In this document: positions 1 through 7,188 of the stretch, piece by piece | Numbering within the stretch: position 1 is the stretch's first letter | Layout: each line of letters starts with the position of its first letter | The notes under the pieces: generated by a model | Seen by the model: only the letters and a program-made list of their open reading frames with translations | Database searches by the model: none | Told to the model about the DNA's origin: nothing | Translations under genes and position numbers: made by a program | NCBI GenBank assembly: GCA_900754775.1 | Contig: CAAEDZ010000337.1 | Span: 1 to 8,426, forward strand | Reading direction: 5' to 3' | Origin: Clostridia bacterium | Lineage (GTDB): Bacteria > Bacillota_A > Clostridia > Christensenellales > Aristaeellaceae | DNA: 8,426 nucleotides

Positions 1-1998
1 ACGCGGGTGCGCAGCCGCGGCGCGCAGGTCTCGCTGTTTTTGCAAAAGCAGCTGGGGGCGCTGGAGAGCGCGGCGCGCACGTTCGACGCGGAGGGGGAAG
101 ACCTGCCCGCGCGCCTGAACGCGGCGCAGGAAACGCTAGGCTTTGCCTGGCTCTGCTATGTGGATGAAGACGGCTTGGGCGTGCGCGACGACGGCGCGGC
201 GGTGACGCTGGCGGACTTTCCCGGCGCGGCGGCGGCGCTGGAGGGCGAAACCCTGCTCTGCGACGGAGAGAGCGATGGCGCGCCCTGCATCCTTCTGGCA
301 ACGGGTGCGGGCGATGGCGGCGCGCTGGTTGGCTGCCTTGACGCGGAAGCGCTGGGCGCGGAGCTGGTCTCCAATGGCTCGGTCTGCCTGCTCAACGCGC
401 GGGGTCACGTCGTCGCCGCCGCGCCGGACAGCTTTCTGGAAGCGCTCATGGGGGAGGACCTCTTTGCCGCGCTGGACATGCGTGAAGATGCGCGGGAAGC
501 CCTGCTGCAAGGCGAGAGCGGCGGAAGGCTCGTGTACACCAGCCGGGGTACGATGCTGACCGCCTGGGCGCAGTTGAGCGTGGGCGATGGCTGGCGCATA
601 CTTTCGCTGGCGCCGCGCGACGAGGCCATGAGCCAATTCTCCTTTATGAACGACGCGGCGCTCATGCTGGCCGTGCGTCTGGGTGCGTGCGCGCTGGCGC
701 TGGTGGCGCTGGTGATCTGGGTGGCTTGGGCCGGCAACCGCCGCCTGCGCGCGGAAAAGCTGCGCCTGGAATGGAGCGAGGAACGATACCGCATCCTCGC
801 CGAGGGCAGCAACGAAGTCTTCTGGGAATACGATGTAATAAACGACCGCCTGCGTCTGGGCGAGAATTTCCAGCGCATGTTCGGGCGCGAGGGTTCGCAC
901 AATATCGCCGAATTTCTGGCCTTCGCTCACCCGGAGGAGCGGGAACGGCTGGAGCGCGTCTTTGGCGTTCTTTCGGGCGGCATGAGCGCCGAGACGCACG
1001 CAACGGTGGACTTCCGCGTGCGCCGGGGCGGCGAGAGCGAACGCTACACCTGGTGCCGCGCCCACATGAGCGTGCTGTTTGACAGCCGTTGCCGCCGGCG
1101 CTGGGTCATCGGCAAATTGACGGACATCTCGCAGGAGCGCATGCTTGCCGAGCGTCTGGAACAGCAGGTGCGCACAGACGCGCTGACGGGGCTGCTCAAC
1201 CGCGCCGGGCTGGAGGAGGCCATTCGCCTGCGTCTGGAGGGCGCGCCGGACAGGCCCTGTGCCGTCGTGCTGCTGGACATCGACGATTTCAAGGACATCA
1301 ACGATTTTTACGGCCACGACGTGGGCGACGACGTGCTGCGCACGCTGGCGGACTTTTTGCGCGGCCACTTCCGCGGCACGGACATCGTCGGCCGCTTGGG
1401 CGGCGACGAGTTCATGGCCCTGATGGAGGGCGTGGACAGCCGCGAAAAGCTCACGCAGGCGCTCTCGCGCCTCCGGCAGGGGCTTTCCCGCCTGCACGCC
1501 GGCGAAGTGCGCGTGGGCTGCAGCGCCGGGGCGGTACTCTTCCCCGAGGGCGGGGACTGCTTCGACGCCCTCTACAAAAGCTCCGACGTGGCTCTGTACG
1601 AGGCCAAGCGCGCCGGAAAGGGCCGCTTCAGCGTCTATTCCGGCGGCGACGGGCGCTTCATCACCCCGCAGATGCTCGAACACGTGGACTACGCCGCCTA
1701 CGCCATCGACCCCGAAACGCGCGAACTGCTGTTTGCCAACGCCAAGATGTGCGCCCGCTTCCCCACGCTGCGGCCGGGCGAGAAGTGTTACCGCGCGCTG
1801 ATGGCGGGTGCGGATGCTCCCTGCGAGGGCTGCGACATGGCAAAGCTGCTCCATCAGGCGCAGGGCGGCGGGTCGGACGAGGCCGAGGCGCTGTGCGCCG
1901 AATGGTTGCGCGCCGCGCCCACGCCGATGCGCTGGAGCGATGGCCGCGAAGTGCTGCTCTTCGCCTGCAAGCCGACAGACGCGGCAGGCGCGCCCTGA
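1..1998 (+). CDS. Membrane sensor diguanylate cyclase (PAS-GGDEF), 5' partial
   Basis: This protein probably makes cyclic di-GMP from two GTP at the inner face of the membrane in response to an external signal. The frame is open to the first base, so the true start and probably a first membrane helix lie upstream. Residues are numbered from the GTG at position 7, which has no visible ribosome site and is unlikely to be the start. Residues 1-215 look like an extracytoplasmic sensor. A hydrophobic helix lies at about 217-242, a PAS domain at about 260-375 and a GGDEF domain at about 389-544. The active-site motif GGDEF is intact at 465-469. An inhibitory-site RxxD (RGTD, 456-459) sits exactly five residues before it, which suggests product feedback. 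The tail (about 553-663) resembles a second PAS-like module with Cys594, Cys606 and Cys609 (KCYRAL, then CEGC). No EAL or HD-GYP domain is present. The family assignment is firm; the ligand is unknown. Confidence 0.93.
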   Translation, partial: TRVRSRGAQVSLFLQKQLGALESAARTFDAEGEDLPARLNAAQETLGFAWLCYVDEDGLGVRDDGAAVTLADFPGAAAALEGETLLCDGESDGAPCILLATGAGDGGALVGCLDAEALGAELVSNGSVCLLNARGHVVAAAPDSFLEALMGEDLFAALDMREDAREALLQGESGGRLVYTSRGTMLTAWAQLSVGDGWRILSLAPRDEAMSQFSFMNDAALMLAVRLGACALALVALVIWVAWAGNRRLRAEKLRLEWSEERYRILAEGSNEVFWEYDVINDRLRLGENFQRMFGREGSHNIAEFLAFAHPEERERLERVFGVLSGGMSAETHATVDFRVRRGGESERYTWCRAHMSVLFDSRCRRRWVIGKLTDISQERMLAERLEQQVRTDALTGLLNRAGLEEAIRLRLEGAPDRPCAVVLLDIDDFKDINDFYGHDVGDDVLRTLADFLRGHFRGTDIVGRLGGDEFMALMEGVDSREKLTQALSRLRQGLSRLHAGEVRVGCSAGAVLFPEGGDCFDALYKSSDVALYEAKRAGKGRFSVYSGGDGRFITPQMLEHVDYAAYAIDPETRELLFANAKMCARFPTLRPGEKCYRALMAGADAPCEGCDMAKLLHQAQGGGSDEAEALCAEWLRAAPTPMRWSDGREVLLFACKPTDAAGAP

Positions 1999-2074
1999 GC
2001 ATCCGCTGAAAAACAGAGCGGCGGTCAGCGCGCAAATGCCCATAAGTCATAAAGCGGCCCGCCCCCCGCGCGAC

Positions 2075-2113
2075 AAAAAACGCCTCCGCGAAATTTCATC
2101 GCGGAGGCGTTTT
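2075..2113. terminator. Bidirectional intrinsic terminator between convergent genes
   Basis: A perfect 10-bp stem pairs 2081-2090 (cgcctccgcg) with 2100-2109 (cgcggaggcg) around a 9-nt loop. It has six A on the left (2075-2080) and four T on the right (2110-2113). It can therefore end the rightward GGDEF transcript and, with the longer U run, the leftward murG transcript. It lies in the 128-bp gap between the two stop codons. The rest of that gap shows nothing else. Confidence 0.88.
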
Positions 2114-2126
2114 CGCGCCGCGTCCG

Positions 2127-3194
2127 TCAGCACCCGGCCACGGCATATATTTCCTTCAGCACGTTCTCCACCCCGTTGGCGGAGGGCTCCTTGTCCATCT
2201 TTTCGTAGAGCGAGCCGCGCTCGCGGTAGAGGCTGATGACCTCGGAGACCAGGCGGTCGGCGGTCATGTCCTCCTGCATCAGCACGCGGCTGAGGCCGCG
2301 GGCCTCGAACGAGCGGGCGTTGACGATCTGGTCGCCCCGGCTGGCGCCCATCGGGTAGGGGATGAGCAGCGCCGGTTTGCGCAGGGCCAGGATCTCGCAC
2401 AGGGTGTTGGACCCGGCGCGGGAGATGAGGATGTTGGCGCAGGCGTAGGCGTCGGCCATCTCGCTGTCCAGATATTCGCACTGGACGTAGCCAGCCGTGC
2501 CCAGAAGCGCCTCGTCGGTATTGCTCGGGCCGCACAGGTGCAGCACCTGGAACGATTCCAAAAGCTTGGGCAGCGCCTCGCGCACGGCGGCGTTGATGGC
2601 CTGCGCCCCGGAGGAGCCGCCCGTGACCATCAGCACGGGCCGTCCGTCGGTGAAGCCGAAGGTGGCAAGGCCCTTTTCGCGGTCGCCGTTCAATATCTCC
2701 GGGCGGATGGGCGTGCCGGTATAGACGCCCTTTTCGCCAAAGCCGCGCGCCGCCTCCGGGAAGGTGCAGAGGATCTTGCTCGCAAAGGGCGCGCAGAGCT
2801 TGTTGGCCAGCCCCGGCGTCATGTCCGATTCGTGCAGAAGCACGCGCACCTTGTGCAGCCGCGCGCCGTAGACCACGGGTACGGAGACGAAGCCGCCCTT
2901 GGAAAAGACCACGTCGGGCTTTAGCTGCTTCATCAGTTTGGAGGCCTGCCCCACGCCCTTCAACACCTTGAAGGGGTCGGTAAAGTTTTTCGGGTCAAAG
3001 TAGCGCCGCAGCTTGCCCGTGGACACGCTGTGATACGTCACCTCGGGAAAAGCGGCCACGAGGCGCTTTTCCACGCCCTCCGCCTCGCCGATGTAGTGTA
3101 CCTCCCAACCGTCCTCGAGAAGACGGGGGATAAGCGCCAGGTTCGGCGTGACGTGGCCTGCCGTGCCGCCCCCGGTCAGTACGATCCGCTTCAT
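2127..3194 (-). CDS. murG: UDP-GlcNAc:lipid I GlcNAc transferase (MurG), stand-alone type
   Basis: MurG transfers GlcNAc from UDP-GlcNAc to lipid I, giving lipid II on the inner face of the membrane, the last cytoplasmic step of peptidoglycan precursor synthesis. The start is the ATG at 3194 (355 residues). MKRIVLTGGG is the expected family N-terminus, and a GGGAGGG site (3200-3206) lies 5 nt upstream. The frame stays open back to 3452, but that extension has no family character. Visible motifs are the glycine loop GGTAGH (about 9-14), HESDMTPGLANK (121-132) in place of the usual HEQN..PG, TGGSSGA (191-197), SRAGSNTLCE (258-267) and GDQ (287-289). Full length fits the family. The HESDMTPGLANK form resembles, from memory, the second MurG type found outside the division/cell-wall cluster in Bacillus and Clostridium. 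Here too no mur or fts gene is adjacent. It is divergent from dnaX. Whether it is the only MurG in the genome cannot be seen. Confidence 0.94.
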   Translation of the reverse strand: MKRIVLTGGGTAGHVTPNLALIPRLLEDGWEVHYIGEAEGVEKRLVAAFPEVTYHSVSTGKLRRYFDPKNFTDPFKVLKGVGQASKLMKQLKPDVVFSKGGFVSVPVVYGARLHKVRVLLHESDMTPGLANKLCAPFASKILCTFPEAARGFGEKGVYTGTPIRPEILNGDREKGLATFGFTDGRPVLMVTGGSSGAQAINAAVREALPKLLESFQVLHLCGPSNTDEALLGTAGYVQCEYLDSEMADAYACANILISRAGSNTLCEILALRKPALLIPYPMGASRGDQIVNARSFEARGLSRVLMQEDMTADRLVSEVISLYRERGSLYEKMDKEPSANGVENVLKEIYAVAGC

Positions 3195-3240
3195 CAAATC
3201 CCTCCCGATGCCGGATACGTCCGTTGCTCGTGCCGGAGGA

Positions 3241-3271
3241 CGCCCTCGCGCCTGCAAAACGCGCCCTCGCG
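3241..3271. repeat. Direct repeat of cgccctcgcg in the murG leader
   Basis: The ten bases cgccctcgcg occur at 3241-3250 and again, identically, at 3262-3271. The period is 21 bp, about two helical turns. Both copies lie in the predicted untranslated leader of murG, 47-77 bp upstream of its ATG. They could be a protein-binding pair or simply reflect GC-rich composition. Confidence 0.5.
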
Positions 3272-3337
3272 GGGCCGCTTTGCATCGTTTCCTGCAGGAC
3301 TGCGTTGTTTTGACATCATTCCTGCGTACAGGCCATC

Positions 3338-3355
3338 CTTCCAGCGTTCTGGAAG
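3338..3355. promoter_or_regulatory. Perfect inverted repeat at the predicted murG transcription start
   Basis: Seven bases at 3338-3344 (cttccag) pair perfectly with 3349-3355 (ctggaag) around a 4-nt loop. The repeat starts 2 bp downstream of the leftward TATAAT and covers the predicted +1 near 3350. It may be an operator for a repressor or, if transcribed whole, a 5' mRNA hairpin. Its role is inferred from position only. Confidence 0.55.
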
Positions 3356-3356
3356 C

Positions 3357-3365
3357 ATTATAGCA
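3357..3365 (-). promoter_or_regulatory. Extended -10 promoter for murG
   Basis: Read leftward the sequence is TGCTATAAT: a perfect TATAAT (3362 to 3357) preceded by the TGn extension. No good -35 hexamer is found 16-18 bp upstream, which extended -10 promoters often tolerate. Transcription would start near 3350, giving a leader of about 156 nt before murG. Confidence 0.65.
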
Positions 3366-3379
3366 CGCCAATGCGGAAA

Positions 3380-3404
3380 AAGTTTTTAGGTCTCTGTAAA
3401 ACTT
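3380..3404. repeat. AT-rich dyad between divergent murG and dnaX promoters
   Basis: The arms aagttttt-side 3380-3386 (aagtttt) and 3398-3404 (aaaactt) are perfect reverse complements separated by 11 bp, so the arm centres are 18 bp apart. The dyad lies upstream of both predicted promoters, on the -35 side of each. It stands out as A/T-rich within GC-rich DNA. It is either an operator-like site or an UP-type A/T tract. Binding is not shown. Confidence 0.45.
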
Positions 3405-3405
3405 C

Positions 3406-3434
3406 TTTTCTTTTGCGCGCTCCTGCGCTATTAT
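3406..3434 (+). promoter_or_regulatory. Possible dnaX promoter
   Basis: A weak -35 (TTTTCT, 3406-3411) is followed after 17 bp by TATTAT (3429-3434). This is the only plausible pair in the AT-rich stretch before dnaX. An overlapping TATATT at 3433-3438 is an alternative -10. The leader would be under 30 nt and contain the GGAGG site at 3459-3463. Confidence 0.35.
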
Positions 3435-3468
3435 ATTAGCAGGGAAGTCCATTTTTGCGGAGGTCGAT

Positions 3469-5058
3469 ATGAGCTATCAGGCATTGTACCGCGCATGGCG
3501 GCCGGAGACGTTTTCGCAGATCGTCGGGCAGGACGCCGTGGTAAAAACGCTGCGCCATCAGGTGGAGACCGGGCGCGTGGCCCACGCCTATCTGTTCTGC
3601 GGCACGCGCGGCACGGGCAAGACCACCGCGGCCAAGGTGCTTTCCCGCGCCATCAACTGCCTGCACCCCGTGGATGGCGACCCCTGCGGCCAGTGTGACG
3701 TGTGCCTGCAACTCAAGCAGGAAAACAGCATGGACGTCATCGAGATCGACGCCGCCTCCAACAACGGCGTGGACGAGATACGCGATCTGCGCGAAAAGGT
3801 CAAGTACCCCCCGGCGGTGGCCAAATACAAGGTCTACATCATCGACGAGGTACACATGCTCTCCACCGGCGCATTCAACGCGCTTTTGAAAACGCTGGAA
3901 GAGCCGCCGGCCCACGCCGTGTTCATCCTCGCCACCACCGAGCCGCAGAGACTTCCGGCCACCATACTCTCCCGCTGCCAGCGCTTCGACTTCAGGCGCC
4001 TGAGCGTGGAGACGATGGTCGAACGCATGATGGTGGTGCTGGGCGGCATCGGCCGCACGGCATCGGAAGAGGCCCTGCACGAGATCGCCCGCGCCGCCGA
4101 GGGCGCGATGCGCGACGCCCTCAGCATCCTCGACGTCTGCCTTTCCTACACGGACGGGGAGGTGGACCTCGCCCTCGCGCGCGACGTACTGGGCACGGCG
4201 GGGCGCGAGTTCCTCTTTGATTTCGCCGCTGCGCTGCTTTCCAGCGACGCCCGCAGCGCGCTTTTGCAGATCGACGAACTTTTGCGCCGGGGGCTGGATC
4301 CCCAAGTGTTCGCCCGCGAGGTGGCGGAGCATTTGCGCGCGCTGCTGCTGGCGCAGACCGTGGGCGAGGCGGCGGAGGAGCTTCTGGAATGCACGCCCGA
4401 GGACGCGCAGCGCTACCGCGAACAGGCGGGCAGCGCCGTGCGGGAGCAGCTTTTCCGCCTCATGGAGCTGTTCATGCGCGTGGAGCCGGACATGAAGTGG
4501 GCCGCCGACCCGCGGGCAATGCTGGAACTGACCGCCGTGCGCGCCTGCTGCCCGGAGGGGGAGAAGGACACCTCCCTCGCCGAGCGCGTCGGGCATCTGG
4601 AAGCGGCCATCGAGCGCGGCGCGGTCGCCGCCCCGGCAAGGGAAGCGCCCAAACCCGCCAAGGCCCCCGCGCCCGCGAAGGAGCGCGCCCCCAAGGCCGC
4701 GCCGCCGCCCAGGAGCGCCGCCGAAGCGCCGCCGCAGTATTTGCAGGCGGTGGAGGCGCTTTCCAAGGCCAACCCCTCGATGCGCGCGGCGCTGGAGGGC
4801 ATGAAGTTCGCGGGCTATGAAAACGGCGTGGTGACGGCGGAGTTCGCGCGCCCGCAGCTGATGTTCATGAAGATGCTCGAGCGCAAGCGCGAGGCCATGG
4901 AGGCCGCCCTCACCGAGGCGTTTGCCGCGCCGACCAAGCTGGTGATGCGTCTGGAGGGCGAGGCCGCGCCGCAGGGCGCCGCCGCCACGCAGGCCCGCCG
5001 CGTCATCGAGCAGAGCTACGACGTCTTTGGCCGGGAGAACATCGACCTCACGGACTGA
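3469..5058 (+). CDS. dnaX: DNA polymerase III subunit gamma/tau
   Basis: DnaX is the AAA+ motor subunit of the clamp loader, which places the beta sliding clamp on primed DNA and links polymerase to helicase. The ATG at 3469 follows GGAGG (3459-3463) by 5 nt. In the 529 residues can be seen: Walker A GTRGTGKT (45-52); zinc-binding Cys64, Cys73, Cys76 and Cys79; Walker B with DEVH (126-129); sensor 1 ATTE (155-158); the SRC arginine finger (168-170); and a sensor 2 arginine in GAMRDAL (Arg215). A collar region follows to about 385. Next come a Pro/Ala/Lys-rich linker (about 386-423) and a C-terminal tau-type domain (about 424-500). I see no A-AAA-AAG slippage site like that of E. coli, so a full-length tau is the likely product. 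The usual downstream partners, a YbaB-type protein and recR, are absent; asnS follows after 111 bp under its own promoter. Confidence 0.97.
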   Translation: MSYQALYRAWRPETFSQIVGQDAVVKTLRHQVETGRVAHAYLFCGTRGTGKTTAAKVLSRAINCLHPVDGDPCGQCDVCLQLKQENSMDVIEIDAASNNGVDEIRDLREKVKYPPAVAKYKVYIIDEVHMLSTGAFNALLKTLEEPPAHAVFILATTEPQRLPATILSRCQRFDFRRLSVETMVERMMVVLGGIGRTASEEALHEIARAAEGAMRDALSILDVCLSYTDGEVDLALARDVLGTAGREFLFDFAAALLSSDARSALLQIDELLRRGLDPQVFAREVAEHLRALLLAQTVGEAAEELLECTPEDAQRYREQAGSAVREQLFRLMELFMRVEPDMKWAADPRAMLELTAVRACCPEGEKDTSLAERVGHLEAAIERGAVAAPAREAPKPAKAPAPAKERAPKAAPPPRSAAEAPPQYLQAVEALSKANPSMRAALEGMKFAGYENGVVTAEFARPQLMFMKMLERKREAMEAALTEAFAAPTKLVMRLEGEAAPQGAAATQARRVIEQSYDVFGRENIDLTD

Positions 5059-5108
5059 CGGCCAGAGCGCTGAGAAAGCCCGCCCATGCTGTCAACATCT
5101 TTGAATGA

Positions 5109-5137
5109 TTGACGTTTCGCCCCCGCGCGGGTATAAT
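5109..5137 (+). promoter_or_regulatory. Near-consensus sigma-A promoter for asnS
   Basis: TTGACG (5109-5114) is followed by a 17-bp spacer and a perfect TATAAT (5132-5137). Transcription would start near 5144, leaving a leader of about 26 nt. That is too short for a T-box riboswitch, which controls many Firmicute aminoacyl-tRNA synthetase genes. An imperfect inverted repeat (gtcaacat at 5091-5098, atgattgac at 5105-5113, one bulged base) overlaps the -35. Confidence 0.88.
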
Positions 5138-5169
5138 AGAGACTGACTTGTTGGAAAGGGGATACCCAT

Positions 5170-6564
5170 ATGACCACGTTGGTACGGGAACTGTTTGCCG
5201 CCCCGCCCGCCGAAGCGCGCGCGGGCGTGAAGGTGTCGGGCTGGGTGCGCACCATGCGCGAATCGAAGGCGTTTGCCTTTGTGGAACTCAACGACGGCAG
5301 CTATTTTAAGAACCTGCAGATCGTCCTCGAGGCGGACAAGCTGGAAAACTACCACGAACTGACGAAAAAGATCGGCGTGGGCGCGGCCATCGAGGCCGAG
5401 GGCGAACTGGTGCCCACCCCGGAGATGAAGCAGCCCTTTGAACTCAAGGCCACGGCCCTCACCGTGCTGGGCGAGAGCCCCAGCGATTACCCCCTGCAGA
5501 AAAAGCGCCACACGCTGGAATACCTTCGCACCATACAGCATTTGCGTCCGCGCGCCAACCTCTTCCAGTGCGCCTTCCGCGTGCGCTCGCTGGCGGCGCA
5601 GGCCATCCACCGCTTCTTCCACGACCGCGGCTTTGTCTACGTGCACACCCCCATCCTCACCGGCAGCGATTGCGAGGGCGCGGGCGAGATGTTCCGCGTC
5701 ACCACGCTGGACGCGGGCGAGCCGCCGCGCCTGCCGGACGGCAGCGTGGACTTTGACAAGGACTTCTTTGCCAAGCCCGTGAGCCTGACCGTTTCCGGCC
5801 AGCTCAACTGCGAGTGCATGGCGCTGGCCTTCCGCGATGTGTACACCTTTGGCCCCACCTTCCGCGCCGAAAACAGCTACACCCCGCGCCACGCCGCCGA
5901 GTTCTGGATGATCGAGCCGGAGATCGCCTTCGCCACCCTCAAGGAGGACATGGACCTGCAGGAGGAGATGATCAAGTACATCCTCGCCGCCGTGCTGGAA
6001 GAGGCAAGGCCGGAACTGGAGTTTTTGAACAACTTCGTGGACAAGGGCCTCATCGCCCGTCTGGAGAGCGTGCGCGACGCCGACTTTGCCCGCGTCAGCT
6101 ACACCGAGGCCGTGGACATCCTCACAAAGAGCGGCCAGCAGTTTGAGTACCCCGTGTTCTGGGGCTGCGATCTGCAGACCGAGCATGAGCGCTACCTGAC
6201 CGAGAAGCACTTTGGCCGCCCGGTGTTCGTCACCGACTATCCCAAGGAGATCAAGGCCTTCTACATGCGCATGAACGACGACGGCAAGACCGTGGCCGCC
6301 GCCGACCTCCTGGTGCCGGGCGTGGGCGAACTGTGCGGCGGCAGCCAGCGCGAGGAGCGGCTGGACGTGCTTACCGCGCGCACCGAGGAGTTGCACATGA
6401 AGCCGGAGGACTACTGGTGGTACCTCGAACTGCGCAAGTACGGCACCTGCAAGCACGCCGGCTTTGGCATGGGCTTTGAGCGCCTCATCATGTACCTGAC
6501 CGGCATCGCCAACATCCGCGACGTGCTGCCCTTCCCGCGCACCACGCGCAACTGCGATTTCTAA
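5170..6564 (+). CDS. asnS: Asparaginyl-tRNA synthetase
   Basis: AsnRS is a cytoplasmic class IIb synthetase that charges tRNA-Asn with asparagine using ATP. The ATG at 5170 follows GGAAAGGGG (5153-5161) by 8 nt and gives 464 residues, normal for the family. An N-terminal OB-fold anticodon-binding domain spans about 17-105 ([18 protein letters not shown]). The catalytic domain follows. It has motif 1 around 147-165 ([17 protein letters not shown]), motif 2 at [19 protein letters not shown] (231-249) and motif 3 at GFGMGFERL (431-439). The C-terminus [10 protein letters not shown] is typical of AsnRS rather than AspRS, and the large insertion of bacterial AspRS is missing. A stretch at about 181-205 ([16 protein letters not shown]) fits the insertion seen in some clostridial AsnRS proteins. 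A genuine AsnRS implies direct charging of Asn in this organism. It is probably monocistronic, between its own promoter and the terminator at 6573-6608. Confidence 0.97.
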   Translation: MTTLVRELFAAPPAEARAGVKVSGWVRTMRESKAFAFVELNDGSYFKNLQIVLEADKLENYHELTKKIGVGAAIEAEGELVPTPEMKQPFELKATALTVLGESPSDYPLQKKRHTLEYLRTIQHLRPRANLFQCAFRVRSLAAQAIHRFFHDRGFVYVHTPILTGSDCEGAGEMFRVTTLDAGEPPRLPDGSVDFDKDFFAKPVSLTVSGQLNCECMALAFRDVYTFGPTFRAENSYTPRHAAEFWMIEPEIAFATLKEDMDLQEEMIKYILAAVLEEARPELEFLNNFVDKGLIARLESVRDADFARVSYTEAVDILTKSGQQFEYPVFWGCDLQTEHERYLTEKHFGRPVFVTDYPKEIKAFYMRMNDDGKTVAAADLLVPGVGELCGGSQREERLDVLTARTEELHMKPEDYWWYLELRKYGTCKHAGFGMGFERLIMYLTGIANIRDVLPFPRTTRNCDF

Positions 6565-6572
6565 GGACCGGC

Positions 6573-6608
6573 AAAACAAAGCGCCTTCCCGGCATGGGAG
6601 GGCGCTTT
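6573..6608. terminator. Terminator between convergent asnS and the DUF4375 gene
   Basis: A 13-bp stem pairs 6578-6590 with 6596-6608, with one G-U pair and a 5-nt loop (ggcat). Read leftward, the stem ends in TTTGTTTT, a good U-rich tail for the leftward gene cluster. Read rightward, the stem ends in only three T, so it is weaker for asnS but probably used. Confidence 0.82.
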
Positions 6609-6627
6609 CGCCGTTTCAGCGGGGCCT

Positions 6628-7152
6628 TCAGCGTTCAAACGCCTCGGGGTGGGCGGCGGCAAAGTCGAGCATGGCTTCTTCAAAGCCCAGTTCTTCCCGC
6701 AGCTGCACATAGGCAGTGTCAACATCGTCAAAGGGATAGGCCTCGCAGATGGCGGCGTATTCTTCCTTCCACGCTGTATCCGGCGTGGGGTAGAGGGGAA
6801 AGCCGTCCAGCGTCGCAAGGTCTATGCCGTTTTCCGCCGCGAATGCCTCGTAGGCGTCGGCGATGGGGTCAAGCCCCAGCAGGCGCAGGCTGTCTGATAC
6901 GCGCACAGCCATGGCGGGGCCTTCGTTGCAGAAAAAGGTGCAAAGGCCGCCGCAGAGCATCTCCATATCGAAAATGGCGGCCACGTAGAGCGCCCGCGCC
7001 GCCTCGGGCAGGGCGTCAAAGCCCTCGTCGTAGGTCGGGCCGCCGGCGCTGAGGCCGAGGATGCGGACATAGAGGTCGTCGTAATCCTCCCGCGCGCTGG
7101 CGGCGGGGCAGAGAAGCAGCAAAAGAAGCAGCAGACAAAGGACGCGTTTCAT
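6628..7152 (-). CDS. Secreted DUF4375/DMP19-like protein
   Basis: Function unknown. The start is the ATG at 7152, with AAAGGGGA (7161-7168) 8 nt upstream, giving 174 residues. The N-terminus MKRVLC followed by a run of leucines and ending PAASA is a clear Sec signal peptide, probably cut after Ala20 (ASA|RED). Cys15 is preceded by Leu rather than Gly, Ala or Ser, so lipoprotein processing is unlikely. The mature part (about 48-115) matches the pattern of the DUF4375/DMP19 family as I recall it: LPEAARALY, then FDMEMLCGGLCTFFCNEG (61-78) in place of the usual D-x-E-x-N-G-G-F-x-Q-F-F-x-N, then SLRLLGLDPIADAYEAF. Cys67, Cys71 and Cys75 lie in this core. Most members I know of are cytoplasmic, so the export signal is notable. 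It begins 37 bp after the radical SAM gene and could be co-transcribed with it, though it also has its own promoter. The family call rests on motif memory. Confidence 0.72.
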   Translation of the reverse strand: MKRVLCLLLLLLLLCPAASAREDYDDLYVRILGLSAGGPTYDEGFDALPEAARALYVAAIFDMEMLCGGLCTFFCNEGPAMAVRVSDSLRLLGLDPIADAYEAFAAENGIDLATLDGFPLYPTPDTAWKEEYAAICEAYPFDDVDTAYVQLREELGFEEAMLDFAAAHPEAFER

Positions 7153-7188
7153 GATCCCATTCCCCTTTCTCCCATGCGGTTTGAAGAC

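Noticed and set aside
136..2043. Long open frame of 635 codons on the minus strand across the GGDEF gene
   Set aside because: It is an antisense shadow caused by high GC at third codon positions. It has no recognisable domain, and the plus strand carries clear PAS and GGDEF motifs.
2995..3285. Upstream frame starting at 3285 (minus) overlapping the murG start, preceded by AGGAAA
   Set aside because: It could be a leader frame, but it runs deep into murG in another frame and has shadow-like composition. There is no support beyond a weak ribosome site.
3195..3452. N-terminal extension of murG back to 3452
   Set aside because: The frame is open, but the added residues lack family similarity. 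The ATG at 3194 has an excellent ribosome site and the extension crosses the predicted promoter.
3195..3468. Small SRP RNA gene, often located just upstream of dnaX in Firmicutes
   Set aside because: I looked for the conserved helix 8 pattern with its GGAA-type loop and did not find it in this gap.
3436..4596. 386-codon minus-strand frame antisense to dnaX
   Set aside because: It lies opposite the conserved AAA+ motifs of dnaX and is rich in His, Ala and Gln as GC shadow frames are. It has no supported start.
5092..6579. 495-codon minus-strand frame antisense to asnS
   Set aside because: It mirrors the whole asnS gene and has no domain of its own. It also runs through the asnS promoter.
7108..7138. 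Trinucleotide-like run of agc/aag repeats
   Set aside because: It encodes the leucine run of the DUF4375 protein's signal peptide on the minus strand, so it is not a separate repeat element.
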